From assembly GCA_963978235.1 (NCBI GenBank), contig CAXBQM010000017.1, positions 1 through 17,693 of the forward strand: a DNA stretch of 17,693 bases, in the 5' to 3' direction. The number at the start of each line of letters is the position of its first letter. Within the stretch, counting starts at the first letter, position 1. Positions 6,031-13,211 of this stretch are shown here, piece after piece. The notes beneath the pieces were generated by a model. The model was given only the letters and a program-made list of their open reading frames with translations, had not been told where the DNA came from and made no database searches. This stretch comes from UBA7398 sp963978235. GTDB lineage: Bacteria; Actinomycetota; Actinomycetes; Nanopelagicales; Nanopelagicaceae. Position numbers and translations under genes: made by a program.

Positions 6031-7234
6031 CGAGCAACTCTCAACAATTCTTCACGTTGATATGGATGCATTCTTTGCCTCTGTCTCAGAACTCGACCAC
6101 CCGGAGTACAAAGGAAAACCGCTTGTTGTTGGGGCGGGCGCTCGCGGGGTAGTGCTCTCCGCAAATTACGCGGCGCGCAAATTTGGGATTAGAGCAGCGA
6201 TGCCAGTAGGCAGAGCGCAACGATTAGCGCCACACGCTCTCTTTATCCCACCTGATCATCAACGCTATAGCGCAGTATCAGAACGGATCATGTCGATTTT
6301 TGCGCAATTCACACCGCTGGTTGAACCGCTCTCACTCGATGAGGCATTTCTTGATGTCACCGGTTCCGCAAAACTTTTTGGAACTGGCCGAGAGATTGCG
6401 CAAGCAATTCGAACTCAAGTTTTCGCAACTGAGAAAATTACGTGTTCGGTTGGAATTGCAACCTCTAAATTCATTGCAAAACTTGCCTCCGGCCGGTGCA
6501 AACCAAATGGAATATTAGAGATTGCACATGATCGAGTTTTGGAATTTCTCCACCCACTTCCGGTATCGGAGATTTGGGGAGTAGGACCTAAAACAAATGA
6601 AGAGTTGCAACGCCTCGGTCTTCGAACCGTTTCTGATTTAGCCAATACCCCGCGAAATACATTGATCCGCGCACTTGGAGAAGCAACGGGTTCATCACTC
6701 TACGAATTGGCATGGGGTCGCGATTATCGAGATGTCGTCGTTGATGAACCAGAGAAGAGCATTAGCGCCGCAGAGACATTTGCCTACGATCTTGAAAACG
6801 AAGAAGAAATTTTGCGTGAACTTCTTCGCCTCTGCGAAAAGGCAACGTACCGAGCACGCCAGAGTGGATTTAAGGCGCACACTATTTCTATCAAAGTGCG
6901 GTTCGCTGATTTCACCACTATTTCCCGGTCAAAAACTCTGCCACTTCCCATTCATGGAATTCACGAGACTTATGCGATTGCAAAACAATTATTTATCGCG
7001 CTCAAACTTGGTGGAGCGAGAATTCGATTAGTAGGAGTTGCCCTTGAAAACCTCGTCGATTCAGAAGGAAGCGTTGAACAATTAAAACTGGGGGAACGAG
7101 AAACCGGTTGGCGAGAAGCCGAAGCGGCGATAGATCAGGCGGTCGCTCGATTTGGCAAAGGGTCTATTCGGCCCGCCAGACTTGTCGAAGGTGAAGCTCA
7201 CAATGATCCTCACAATGATTCTCAGGATAGTTAG
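6023..7234 (+). CDS. dinB: Y-family DNA polymerase IV (DinB)
   Basis: A Y-family translesion polymerase of 403 residues. Catalytic residues are present: HVDMDAFFASV with Asp13, and SLDEAFLD with Asp106 and Glu107. The IATSKFIAKLAS block, the GVGPKT helix-hairpin-helix and a little-finger domain (about 235-350) follow. QLKLGE near residue 353 may be a divergent clamp-binding motif. I chose GTG 6023, which overlaps the polymerase gene stop by 8 bases and has AAGG 9 bases upstream; ATG 5984 is possible but adds sequence before the conserved start. The C-terminus ends in a short repeat-like tail (HNDPHNDSQDS). As third gene of the SOS cassette it is probably co-induced with the DnaE2-like enzyme. 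Whether it is an active DinB (which its residues suggest) or mainly an ImuB-like scaffold cannot be settled here. Confidence 0.92.
   Translation: MSDEQLSTILHVDMDAFFASVSELDHPEYKGKPLVVGAGARGVVLSANYAARKFGIRAAMPVGRAQRLAPHALFIPPDHQRYSAVSERIMSIFAQFTPLVEPLSLDEAFLDVTGSAKLFGTGREIAQAIRTQVFATEKITCSVGIATSKFIAKLASGRCKPNGILEIAHDRVLEFLHPLPVSEIWGVGPKTNEELQRLGLRTVSDLANTPRNTLIRALGEATGSSLYELAWGRDYRDVVVDEPEKSISAAETFAYDLENEEEILRELLRLCEKATYRARQSGFKAHTISIKVRFADFTTISRSKTLPLPIHGIHETYAIAKQLFIALKLGGARIRLVGVALENLVDSEGSVEQLKLGERETGWREAEAAIDQAVARFGKGSIRPARLVEGEAHNDPHNDSQDS
7197..7228 (+). repeat. Short imperfect tandem repeat at the 3' end of dinB
   Basis: A 12-base unit, CTCACAATGATC/T, occurs twice, followed by a degenerate third copy. 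It encodes HND-P-HND-S-QD-S. The polar tail lies beyond the conserved polymerase domains. Confidence 0.7.
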
Positions 7235-7279
7235 AGGTAGCAGAGCGGTTTTCGACTTTTCCGCTCCGCAGAGTTGGTC

Positions 7280-7285
7280 TATTGT
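7280..7285 (+). promoter_or_regulatory. Possible -10 element of the DUF3040-type gene
   Basis: TATTGT ends 7 bases before the ATG at 7293, which would make the mRNA leaderless. No good -35 is visible at the usual distance, and I find no ribosome site, so the call is weak. Confidence 0.35.
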
Positions 7286-7292
7286 GGGCGCT

Positions 7293-7646
7293 ATGCCGTT
7301 ATCGGATCGAGAAAAAGAGCTCCTTGCCGAGATGGAGCGCGCATTAAGCGCAGATGACCCGCGCTTGGTCTCCACTCTCACCGGCAACCCGCGTGCACCT
7401 CAAAAAAAGCGTGCCCTGCTTGGTATTTCACTAGTTGGTCTTGGCCTCATCTTGCTTCTTACTGGACTTATAAGCCAGACGATTCCATTGGGAATCGTTG
7501 GATTCTTGGTTTCCTTGAGTGGCGTAGTTCTCGCAATCTCTAATGCACCAAAGATTGGTGGCGAGTTCTCCGCCAAGCCACGTAAGAAGAGCAATTGGAG
7601 CGCTCGACTCGAAGAGCGATGGGATCGACGAAACGGCGAAATGTAA
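7293..7646 (+). CDS. DUF3040-type small membrane protein
   Basis: A 117-residue protein. The N-terminal MPLSDREKELLAEMERALSADDPRL matches the start of the actinobacterial DUF3040 family, whose members have a short conserved amphipathic head followed by two membrane helices. Here the helices are about residues 41-61 and 65-85, with a basic C-terminal tail. The function of the family is unknown; it is commonly found next to the dcw cluster in actinobacteria. The longer frame upstream is rejected because the conserved family sequence begins at this ATG. There is no ribosome site, and a TATTGT just upstream suggests a leaderless mRNA. A strong terminator follows, so the gene is probably its own transcription unit between the SOS cassette and mraZ. 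Confidence 0.8.
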   Translation: MPLSDREKELLAEMERALSADDPRLVSTLTGNPRAPQKKRALLGISLVGLGLILLLTGLISQTIPLGIVGFLVSLSGVVLAISNAPKIGGEFSAKPRKKSNWSARLEERWDRRNGEM

Positions 7647-7665
7647 GTAAAGGAAAGACCCACTA

Positions 7666-7690
7666 CCCGCCAATTTCGGCGGGTTTTTTT
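7666..7690 (+). terminator. Rho-independent terminator after the DUF3040-type gene
   Basis: CCCGCC (7666-7671) and GGCGGG (7678-7683) form a 6-bp GC stem around a 6-base loop, directly followed by seven T (7684-7690). It separates this gene from the dcw promoter. Confidence 0.92.
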
Positions 7691-7718
7691 ATGCCTACAG
7701 AACTCCCTCAATACACGT

Positions 7719-7744
7719 GGGGATGGGTGGGGTGGGCGTGGGGG
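7719..7744 (+). other. G-quadruplex-forming tract upstream of the mraZ promoter
   Basis: Five runs of three to five G (7719-7722, 7725-7727, 7729-7732, 7734-7736, 7740-7744) are separated by loops of 2, 1, 1 and 3 bases. This satisfies the usual G-quadruplex pattern on the coding strand. It also overlaps the outer TGG boxes of the MraZ array, which could be the real reason for the G-richness. Confidence 0.55.
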
Positions 7745-7762
7745 ATTAATGGAGAAAGGTGG

Positions 7763-7790
7763 TTGAAAATGGGGGAAAAGGGAGTAAAGT
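7763..7790 (+). promoter_or_regulatory. Promoter of the dcw operon (mraZ)
   Basis: TTGAAA (7763-7768), a 16-base spacer and TAAAGT (7785-7790) form a good sigma-70 type promoter. It is embedded in the phased TGG boxes. The expected transcript start near 7797 gives a leader of about 53 bases that holds a hairpin and the ribosome site. Confidence 0.6.
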
Positions 7791-7800
7791 GGTGAATTAA

Positions 7801-7818
7801 GCAGGACGGGGGTCCTGC
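7801..7818 (+). promoter_or_regulatory. Hairpin in the mraZ leader
   Basis: GCAGGAC (7801-7807) and GTCCTGC (7812-7818) form a perfect 7-bp stem with a GGGG loop, starting within a few bases of the expected transcript start. No T-run follows, so it is not a terminator. It could stabilise the mRNA 5' end or bind a protein. Confidence 0.55.
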
Positions 7819-7836
7819 GGAGCTTGGCAAGGTTTT

Positions 7837-7843
7837 GGGGAGG
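7837..7843 (+). promoter_or_regulatory. Ribosome binding site of mraZ
   Basis: GGGGAGG lies 6 bases before the GTG at 7850. It fixes that start over a TTG at 7835. Confidence 0.85.
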
Positions 7844-7849
7844 TTTATC

Positions 7850-8281
7850 GTGTTTCTCGGCACCCACGAACCTCGCCTCGATGAAAAGGGCCGATTAATT
7901 CTTCCCGCGAAATTTCGCGATGAATTAGCAAGCGGATTAGTAATTACCAAAGGCCAAGAGCGTTGTTTGTATGTATTTCCTGCAACTGAATTTCAAACAA
8001 TTACTGAACAACTTCGACAAACACCACTGACTGCAAAAGGTGCACGTGACTACATGCGTGTGATGTTTGCTGGAGCGCACGATGAAATACCGGATAAGCA
8101 AGGTCGCGTAACGATTCCGTCTGGGCTACGCGACTACGCCGGATTAGAAAAAGAGTGCGTAGTTATTGGTGCAAATACACGAGTTGAAATTTGGGATTCC
8201 ACTTCATGGCGAACATATCTCGCTGATCGCGAAAAGAATTTCGCAGATGTATCAGAGGAGGTATTTCCCGGACTCTTTTAA
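7850..8281 (+). CDS. mraZ: Transcriptional regulator MraZ
   Basis: A 143-residue protein with two SpoVT-AbrB-like domains, each with the MraZ DxxGR motif: DEKGR at 11-15 followed by LILPAKFRD, and DKQGR at 82-86 followed by VTIPSGLRD. MraZ is a ring-forming DNA-binding protein that represses its own operon in the bacteria studied. GTG 7850 is chosen because MraZ proteins typically begin M-F-L-G and the ribosome site GGGGAGG is 6 bases upstream; a TTG 15 bases earlier opens a longer frame that would include the ribosome site. A phased array of TGG boxes covering the promoter lies 52-132 bases upstream. It is first gene of the dcw cluster and is separated from rsmH by 187 bases with a structured RNA. 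Confidence 0.96.
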   Translation: MFLGTHEPRLDEKGRLILPAKFRDELASGLVITKGQERCLYVFPATEFQTITEQLRQTPLTAKGARDYMRVMFAGAHDEIPDKQGRVTIPSGLRDYAGLEKECVVIGANTRVEIWDSTSWRTYLADREKNFADVSEEVFPGLF

Positions 8282-8283
8282 AG

Positions 8284-8383
8284 CTATCTGCTGTGGCCAC
8301 TGTCGACCTTTCGACAACAGCGCCCCTTCCCCGGTGCTGTTGAACCCCCAGATCCGTCGGCCGGCAGTGACCAGAGCAGATAG
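8284..8383 (+). ncRNA. Structured RNA before rsmH, probable mraW motif
   Basis: Two 19-base arms, 8284-8302 and 8365-8383, pair at 17 of 19 positions and enclose further hairpins: GTCGA-CCTT-TCGAC (8302-8315), and CAACAGCGCC with GGTGCTGTTG (8315-8324 with 8333-8342, one mismatch). The result is a closed multi-branch structure of about 100 bases. A conserved RNA called the mraW motif is known upstream of mraW (rsmH) in actinobacteria, and position and layout fit it. It is probably a cis-acting control element of the downstream wall and division genes; the ligand or protein is unknown. Confidence 0.7.
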
Positions 8384-8460
8384 AAAAAGTAAAAGGAAAT
8401 AGAAATACAAATAAATACCAAAAAAAGAAATTGAAGATTCAAGAGCAAGAAGAGAAAGGG
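8384..8460 (+). other. Purine-rich, A-rich leader between the RNA structure and rsmH
   Basis: About 77 bases almost free of G/C pairs and dominated by A and G, ending in the rsmH ribosome site. It looks like an unstructured linker that leaves the ribosome site exposed. I see no gene in it. Confidence 0.5.
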
Positions 8461-8468
8461 GAAGTTAA

Positions 8469-9425
8469 GTGCAACTGCATCAACCAGTGATGTTAGATCG
8501 ATGTATCGCACTTCTTTCACCTTCCATTGAAAAATCTCTCGCCAAGAAAAATCAACCAGTCGTCATTGATGCGACTTTAGGACTCGGTGGTCATACTCAC
8601 GAACTACTTTCTCGTTTTCCGCAATTAAAAGTAATCGGTATTGACCGAGATAAATCTGCAATTGAAAAAACCGAAGCGCGCCTGAAAGAGTTCTCTGGAC
8701 GATTCACCATCGTGCACGCTGTTTACGATCAGATCCCAGAAGTATTGAATTCATTGGGTTTTACGCAGGTTGATGGCATCCTCTTTGACCTCGGAGTTTC
8801 CTCTATGCAACTTGATTTTGCGGACCGAGGTTTCTCTTATGCCAACGAGGCACCACTTGATATGCGCATGGACCAAAGTGCGCCACTTACTGCCGAACTA
8901 GTTCTTAATACATACTCGCACGGAGAGCTTGCTCGAGTGATTCGCAATTATGGCGAAGAGAGATTCGCTAGTTCCATCGCAGCAAATATCGTCAAAGCCA
9001 GAAGTGAAAATAGATTGCGAACCACAACAGATCTTGCAGAGTTAGTGAAAGCCAGCATTCCGGCTCCTGCCCGTCGAATCGGCGGTAATCCTGCGAAGCG
9101 AACTTTCCAAGCCATTCGCATTGAAGTGAACAATGAATTAAAAGTTTTAGAGCGCGCGATTCCAGCTGGACTTGATGTCTTAGAAGTCGGTGGCCGAATG
9201 GTTGTCATGTCTTATCAATCGTTAGAAGACAAGATAGTAAAACGAGCATTTCAAGAGCGGACCGAATCAAAAGCGCCAAAGGGTTTACCCATTGAAATGA
9301 AAGAGTTTGCTCCGAAATTTACGCTGGTATTCCGCGGCAGTGAGAGCGCATCAGATTCTGAGATCGCAGCAAATTCGCGAGCGCAGTCAGTTCGATTACG
9401 TGCAATTGAACGGAGCGCAGCCTGA
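8469..9425 (+). CDS. rsmH: 16S rRNA (cytosine1402-N4)-methyltransferase RsmH (MraW)
   Basis: A 318-residue SAM-dependent methyltransferase that modifies N4 of C1402 in 16S rRNA. Family marks in order: HQPVML (4-9), the SAM-binding DATLGLGGHT (34-43), GIDRD (57-61), FDLGVSSMQLD with DRGFSY and PLDMRMD, NPAKRTFQAIRIEVNNEL, and YQSLEDKIVK. Length is usual. The start is GTG 8469, with AAGGGG 8 bases upstream. It follows the structured RNA and A-rich leader, and its TGA overlaps the ATG of the FtsL-like gene in a TGATG, so downstream translation is probably coupled. Confidence 0.97.
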   Translation: MQLHQPVMLDRCIALLSPSIEKSLAKKNQPVVIDATLGLGGHTHELLSRFPQLKVIGIDRDKSAIEKTEARLKEFSGRFTIVHAVYDQIPEVLNSLGFTQVDGILFDLGVSSMQLDFADRGFSYANEAPLDMRMDQSAPLTAELVLNTYSHGELARVIRNYGEERFASSIAANIVKARSENRLRTTTDLAELVKASIPAPARRIGGNPAKRTFQAIRIEVNNELKVLERAIPAGLDVLEVGGRMVVMSYQSLEDKIVKRAFQERTESKAPKGLPIEMKEFAPKFTLVFRGSESASDSEIAANSRAQSVRLRAIERSAA

Positions 9426-9865
9426 TGGCGATTCAAGAATTAGTACGTAAACAATCAGTTCGCAACCCATCAATCGCGCCGCTTCCAACTACACCGCGAC
9501 GTAAGCCACTTCTTACATTAGTTCCAAACTTTGATCTCGAAGAGCGAGTGAAAAATACTCGAGTATTTGCAGTCATTATTAGCGCCATTGCAGTAGCTAC
9601 TTTCGCAGGGCTACTCTCCATCAATACGTTATTAACGCAAGATGCGATAACGATTCAAAAACTAAAATTAGAGTCGCTCCAACTCAATGAGGAGCGAGAG
9701 GCAACGATTAAAGCGCTGGAAGAGATTTCAAACCCAGCCTCACTTGCTGCCGCAGCGGCCGCGCTCGGGATGAAACCTTCGGAGAATCCACAATTTCTCG
9801 ATTTGAACCACATCTCGCAAACAACTGATCTCGCACCTGTGCCATCGATTGAGGTCACACCATAA
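9425..9865 (+). CDS. ftsL: FtsL-like division protein
   Basis: A 146-residue bitopic membrane protein: a basic cytoplasmic N-terminus (1-44), one membrane helix at about 46-68, then a heptad-like segment (about 75-102) and an Ala-rich stretch before a short tail. FtsL is poorly conserved in sequence and is recognised by this topology and by its place between rsmH and ftsI, both met here. FtsL links FtsB/FtsQ to the FtsWI synthase at the septum. Start and stop overlap the neighbours by one base each (TGATG, TAATG), which suggests strict coupling. The assignment rests on position and topology. Confidence 0.82.
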   Translation: MAIQELVRKQSVRNPSIAPLPTTPRRKPLLTLVPNFDLEERVKNTRVFAVIISAIAVATFAGLLSINTLLTQDAITIQKLKLESLQLNEEREATIKALEEISNPASLAAAAAALGMKPSENPQFLDLNHISQTTDLAPVPSIEVTP

Positions 9866-11658
9866 TGAGAAATTCAATCGTCACGACTCGCATCAAGCAT
9901 TTACTTGCTTTGACGCTCGTGATGTTGATGGTTTTCACCATTCGATTAGTTGATATTCAAGCGGTTCGCGCAGCGAATATTGCAAAGAAAGTGACGAATG
10001 AATTAACCAAGCGAACGAGTATTCCGGCTCCACGAGGAACGATTACTGATATCAATGGCGTGGAATTAGCGCGCAGTGTTATCTCTTACAAAATTATCGT
10101 TGACCAATCAATAATCTCCGATCCAGGCAAGTTAGCTGCGCTTACGGCGCCTATTTTGAAAATGGATCAATCTGTTCTTCGTCAACAACTGACCGGAACT
10201 CGACGTTATGTAGTCATTGCACAGAGCGTCGCCCCGTCTGTATGGAGCGCATTACAAGAGAGCGTGAAAAGTTATAACGCGAGCGAAAAAGCAAAATCTC
10301 AAACAATTTATCAACCATTGGCAGGATATTTTGCAGAACGGCTCTATACCCGCGAATATCCAGCAGGTCAGCTCACCGCATCGCTGATTGGATTTATCAA
10401 TCAAGCCGGAGTTGGTGCGGCCGGTATTGAATCTGGCAAAAACTCATTATTAGCCGGTGTTAATGGCGAGTATCTCTACGAAAACGGTGGCGGCGCGATT
10501 ATTCCGGGTTCGCAGCGAATTACGGTCGAAGAGAAACAAGGAACGAATATTCGGCTGACGATCGATAGCGATGTTCAATATGTTGCGATGCAGGCAATTT
10601 CAGAAGTCGTAAAGAAATCACACGCACAGTCCGGAACGGTTATCGTGATGGATCCGAAAACTGGTTACATCTTGGCTCATGCGACTTATCCCACGTATGA
10701 TCCAAACAATACTTCGCATACCAATGTGGCGCTCTTTAAGAATCCATCAGTACAAGATGTTTATGAACCAGGTTCAACCGGAAAAGTTATTACGATGGCG
10801 GCAGCGCTCGAAGAGAAGAAAATAACACCTACCTCTGTTTTAACAATTCCTTACGCCATGAAAGTTTCTGATCACACATTTCATGATCATGAGAAACATG
10901 CGACGCAGCGATTGACACTCACCGGCGCGTTAGCAGTTTCAAGTAATACTGGCGCTATTAAAGTTGGCCAATTACTTGGCGCAGATACTTTGTATTCCTA
11001 CTTAACTAAATTCGGAATTGGTTCCCAGACTGGTTCAAATCTTCCAGGTGAGTCAGCTGGTCTATTACCGGTTCGAAGTAAGTGGTCTGGCACAACAATG
11101 CCAACCGTCTCTTTTGGCCAGGGTTATTCGGTTACGGCAATGCAGGCGACAGCGGTCTTTGCCACTATTGCTAACGATGGCGTACGAGTTCCGCCAACAG
11201 TTGTAGCGGGAACAAGTAGTGGTACTGGCAGTTTTACTCCGATGTCTGCCGCATCAGGAGTGCGAGTTATCAGCAAAGAGAATGCACAAACTCTTCGCTT
11301 AATGTTGGAGAGCGTTGTCTCAGATCAAGGTACAGCACCATCTGCCGCAATTAAGGGTTATCGAATTGCTGGCAAAACTGGTACCGCAATGCGTTTTAGC
11401 GATGCATGTGGTTGTTATAGCGGCTACACCGCCTCATTTATTGGCATGGCTCCTGCCGATAAACCTGCCTACGTAGTGAGCGTTGCCATTCAGGCTCCGC
11501 AAGGTATTCACTGGGGTGGATATTTAGGTGGTCCAGTATTTAAAAAAGTAATGAGCTATGTATTGCAAGCAAAACACATTCCACCAACTAATACTGTTGC
11601 CACACGGTTTCCATTGAGCGAAGCGGATCTCACTGCTGGGCTGAAGGCAAAACAATGA
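9865..11658 (+). CDS. ftsI: Peptidoglycan transpeptidase FtsI (PbpB/PBP3)
   Basis: A 597-residue class B penicillin-binding protein that crosslinks septal peptidoglycan. A single membrane helix lies at about 12-32, followed by the pedestal domain with RGTITDINGVELA. The transpeptidase motifs are complete: STGK with catalytic Ser304 and Lys307, SSN at 359-361, and KTGT at 504-507. A CGC pair near residue 513, just after KTGT, might form or bind something but I cannot say. It starts in the stop of the FtsL-like gene (TAATG), and its own TGA overlaps the murE start (ATGA). Its partner FtsW is encoded five genes downstream. Confidence 0.96.
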   Translation: MRNSIVTTRIKHLLALTLVMLMVFTIRLVDIQAVRAANIAKKVTNELTKRTSIPAPRGTITDINGVELARSVISYKIIVDQSIISDPGKLAALTAPILKMDQSVLRQQLTGTRRYVVIAQSVAPSVWSALQESVKSYNASEKAKSQTIYQPLAGYFAERLYTREYPAGQLTASLIGFINQAGVGAAGIESGKNSLLAGVNGEYLYENGGGAIIPGSQRITVEEKQGTNIRLTIDSDVQYVAMQAISEVVKKSHAQSGTVIVMDPKTGYILAHATYPTYDPNNTSHTNVALFKNPSVQDVYEPGSTGKVITMAAALEEKKITPTSVLTIPYAMKVSDHTFHDHEKHATQRLTLTGALAVSSNTGAIKVGQLLGADTLYSYLTKFGIGSQTGSNLPGESAGLLPVRSKWSGTTMPTVSFGQGYSVTAMQATAVFATIANDGVRVPPTVVAGTSSGTGSFTPMSAASGVRVISKENAQTLRLMLESVVSDQGTAPSAAIKGYRIAGKTGTAMRFSDACGCYSGYTASFIGMAPADKPAYVVSVAIQAPQGIHWGGYLGGPVFKKVMSYVLQAKHIPPTNTVATRFPLSEADLTAGLKAKQ

Positions 11659-13211
11659 TGTGGCGAATGGTGGAGCCGCCAGTGCGTTCACTTTCTGCCA
11701 TCGAAAATTTCCTCGCTCAAAATTCATCATCAAAACTCTCGCAATCAGGTAATTCAAATACAGGAAGTTTGGCTGCACGTATTTCTGGAATCACATCTCA
11801 TGCGCAGAGCGTTGTCGAAGGTGATCTCTTCGTTGCGCTGCCTGGCACGAGTGTGCATGGCGCCCAATTTTCTGAGTTGGCACAGAACCGTGGCGCTGCG
11901 GCAATTCTGACAGATCACGCTGGATCTCAAATTTTAGAATCTACTAATTCTGGCAATCTGCCAACACTTGTTATTGATTCTCCTCGCCGACATCTTGGTG
12001 ACCTCGCTGCCTGGTTTTATTCACATCCACTCCGTTCCATGTTTAGCGCCGGAATAACCGGTACAAATGGAAAGACAACAGTTTCAACGCTGCTCTATCA
12101 ATTGTGGCGCGATGCCTCAATTGAAGCTGGCTTAATCGGCACGTTAGGAACCTTTATTAGTGGTGATAGCGCAACGGGGTCTCGGACTACGCCGGAAGCA
12201 GATGAACTTCAGAACATGTTTGCAGTAATGAAAGAACGGCATGTAAAAAATGTCGCGATGGAAGTAAGTAGCCATGCGTTAAGCCAGCATCGCGTTGATG
12301 GGGTTCGATTTTCAGTGGCTGGCTTTACAAATTTAACGCAGGATCACCTTGATTTTCATGGTTCGATGTCTGAGTACTTTGCTGCAAAAGCGAAACTTTT
12401 TACGCTAGAACGAGCCGATAAAGCATTTATCATGATTGATAGCGATTACGGCAGAGATCTTGCAAAGAAATGTGAAATTCCATATGTCACACTCTCACGA
12501 TCAGATCGCAACGCGACGTGGCATATTTCGCAAGCCATTCGTACATCACAAGGTTGGGATATCTCACTCCGCGGAGAAGGCGGAATTTTCATCGAAGGTT
12601 CGTTGCCGCTTTTAGGTGAACACAATATTGATAACGCACTTTTAGCGATTGCCCTCGCCGTTGAAAGCGGGTTAGATCCACTTTTCGTCGGAACCCAATT
12701 ACGAAATCTGCGTGGTGCTCCTGGCCGGTTAGAGAAAGTTGAAGTGGGGCAGGCGTTCCATGCCTTAGTTGATTACGCGCATACACCTGATGCGGTAGAG
12801 CGAGTACTTACCTCTGCCAAAGAATTTACGGATGGAAAAATAATTGCGGTCTTGGGATGCGGCGGTAATCGAGATCGAAGTAAACGACCATTGATGGGCA
12901 AAGCTTTACTCGATGGGTCGCAGGTAGCAATTTTTACAAGTGATAATCCGCGGGAAGAAAATCCAGAAGCGATTCTGAAAGAAATGGTTGCAGGGCTCTC
13001 TCTTGCTAATCCGCATGCCGTCATCACAGATCGACGAGCAGCTATTTCGTATGCGGTCTCGCTGGCAAATCCAGGTGACACCGTTTTGTTATTAGGTAAA
13101 GGCCACGAAAGTGGCCAAGAGATTAACGGAACGATCTATCCATTTAGCGATCGTGATGAATTGGCTCAGGCAATTTCGCAGACGTTGGCAGATTCAAAAG
13201 TTGGTAAGTAA
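11655..13211 (+). CDS. murE: UDP-MurNAc-tripeptide synthetase MurE, DAP-adding
   Basis: A 518-residue Mur ligase that adds the third stem residue to UDP-MurNAc-L-Ala-D-Glu in the cytoplasm. The ATP-binding loop is GTNGKTT (136-142, Lys140), followed by TTPEADEL, the EVSSHALSQHRV block and NLTQDHLDFHG. DNPR at 430-433 is the signature of enzymes that add meso-diaminopimelate, in contrast to the motifs of lysine-adding MurE, so the wall is predicted to be DAP type. Three in-frame ATG (11655, 11658, 11670) lie close together; I use the first, which overlaps the ftsI stop by 4 bases, but the exact start is open. Its stop overlaps the murF ATG by one base. Confidence 0.96.
   Translation: MMWRMVEPPVRSLSAIENFLAQNSSSKLSQSGNSNTGSLAARISGITSHAQSVVEGDLFVALPGTSVHGAQFSELAQNRGAAAILTDHAGSQILESTNSGNLPTLVIDSPRRHLGDLAAWFYSHPLRSMFSAGITGTNGKTTVSTLLYQLWRDASIEAGLIGTLGTFISGDSATGSRTTPEADELQNMFAVMKERHVKNVAMEVSSHALSQHRVDGVRFSVAGFTNLTQDHLDFHGSMSEYFAAKAKLFTLERADKAFIMIDSDYGRDLAKKCEIPYVTLSRSDRNATWHISQAIRTSQGWDISLRGEGGIFIEGSLPLLGEHNIDNALLAIALAVESGLDPLFVGTQLRNLRGAPGRLEKVEVGQAFHALVDYAHTPDAVERVLTSAKEFTDGKIIAVLGCGGNRDRSKRPLMGKALLDGSQVAIFTSDNPREENPEAILKEMVAGLSLANPHAVITDRRAAISYAVSLANPGDTVLLLGKGHESGQEINGTIYPFSDRDELAQAISQTLADSKVGK

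Larger units (their letters stand above)
7718..7798 (+). promoter_or_regulatory. Phased TGG-box array, probable MraZ operator
   Basis: TGG begins at 7718, 7728, 7739, 7750, 7760, 7770 and 7790, with GGG in the matching place at 7780, so spacing is 10 or 11 bases throughout. From 7749 to 7798 the sequence divides into five decamers of the form (A/G)TGG-N3-AAA with some drift. MraZ proteins are known to bind short TGG-containing direct repeats with a period of about one helical turn just before mraZ, and the gene here follows directly. Autoregulation of the dcw operon is therefore likely. Confidence 0.7.

Noticed and set aside
7152..7292. Longer start for the DUF3040-type gene at 7152
   Set aside because: It would overlap dinB by 83 bases; the family N-terminus MPLSxxE begins at 7293.
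7835..7849. TTG start for mraZ
   Set aside because: It would translate the GGGGAGG ribosome site; MraZ proteins start M-F-L-G, as from GTG 7850.
7400..7867. Minus-strand open frame of 155 residues opposite the DUF3040-type gene and the mraZ promoter
   Set aside because: Its Pro-rich stretch is only the reverse of the G-rich operator; it crosses a terminator, has no family features and lies over two well-supported units.
8284..8383. tRNA-like gene in the mraZ-rsmH gap
   Set aside because: The branch sizes, loop sequences and 19-base closing helix do not fit a tRNA; a cis-acting RNA is the better reading.
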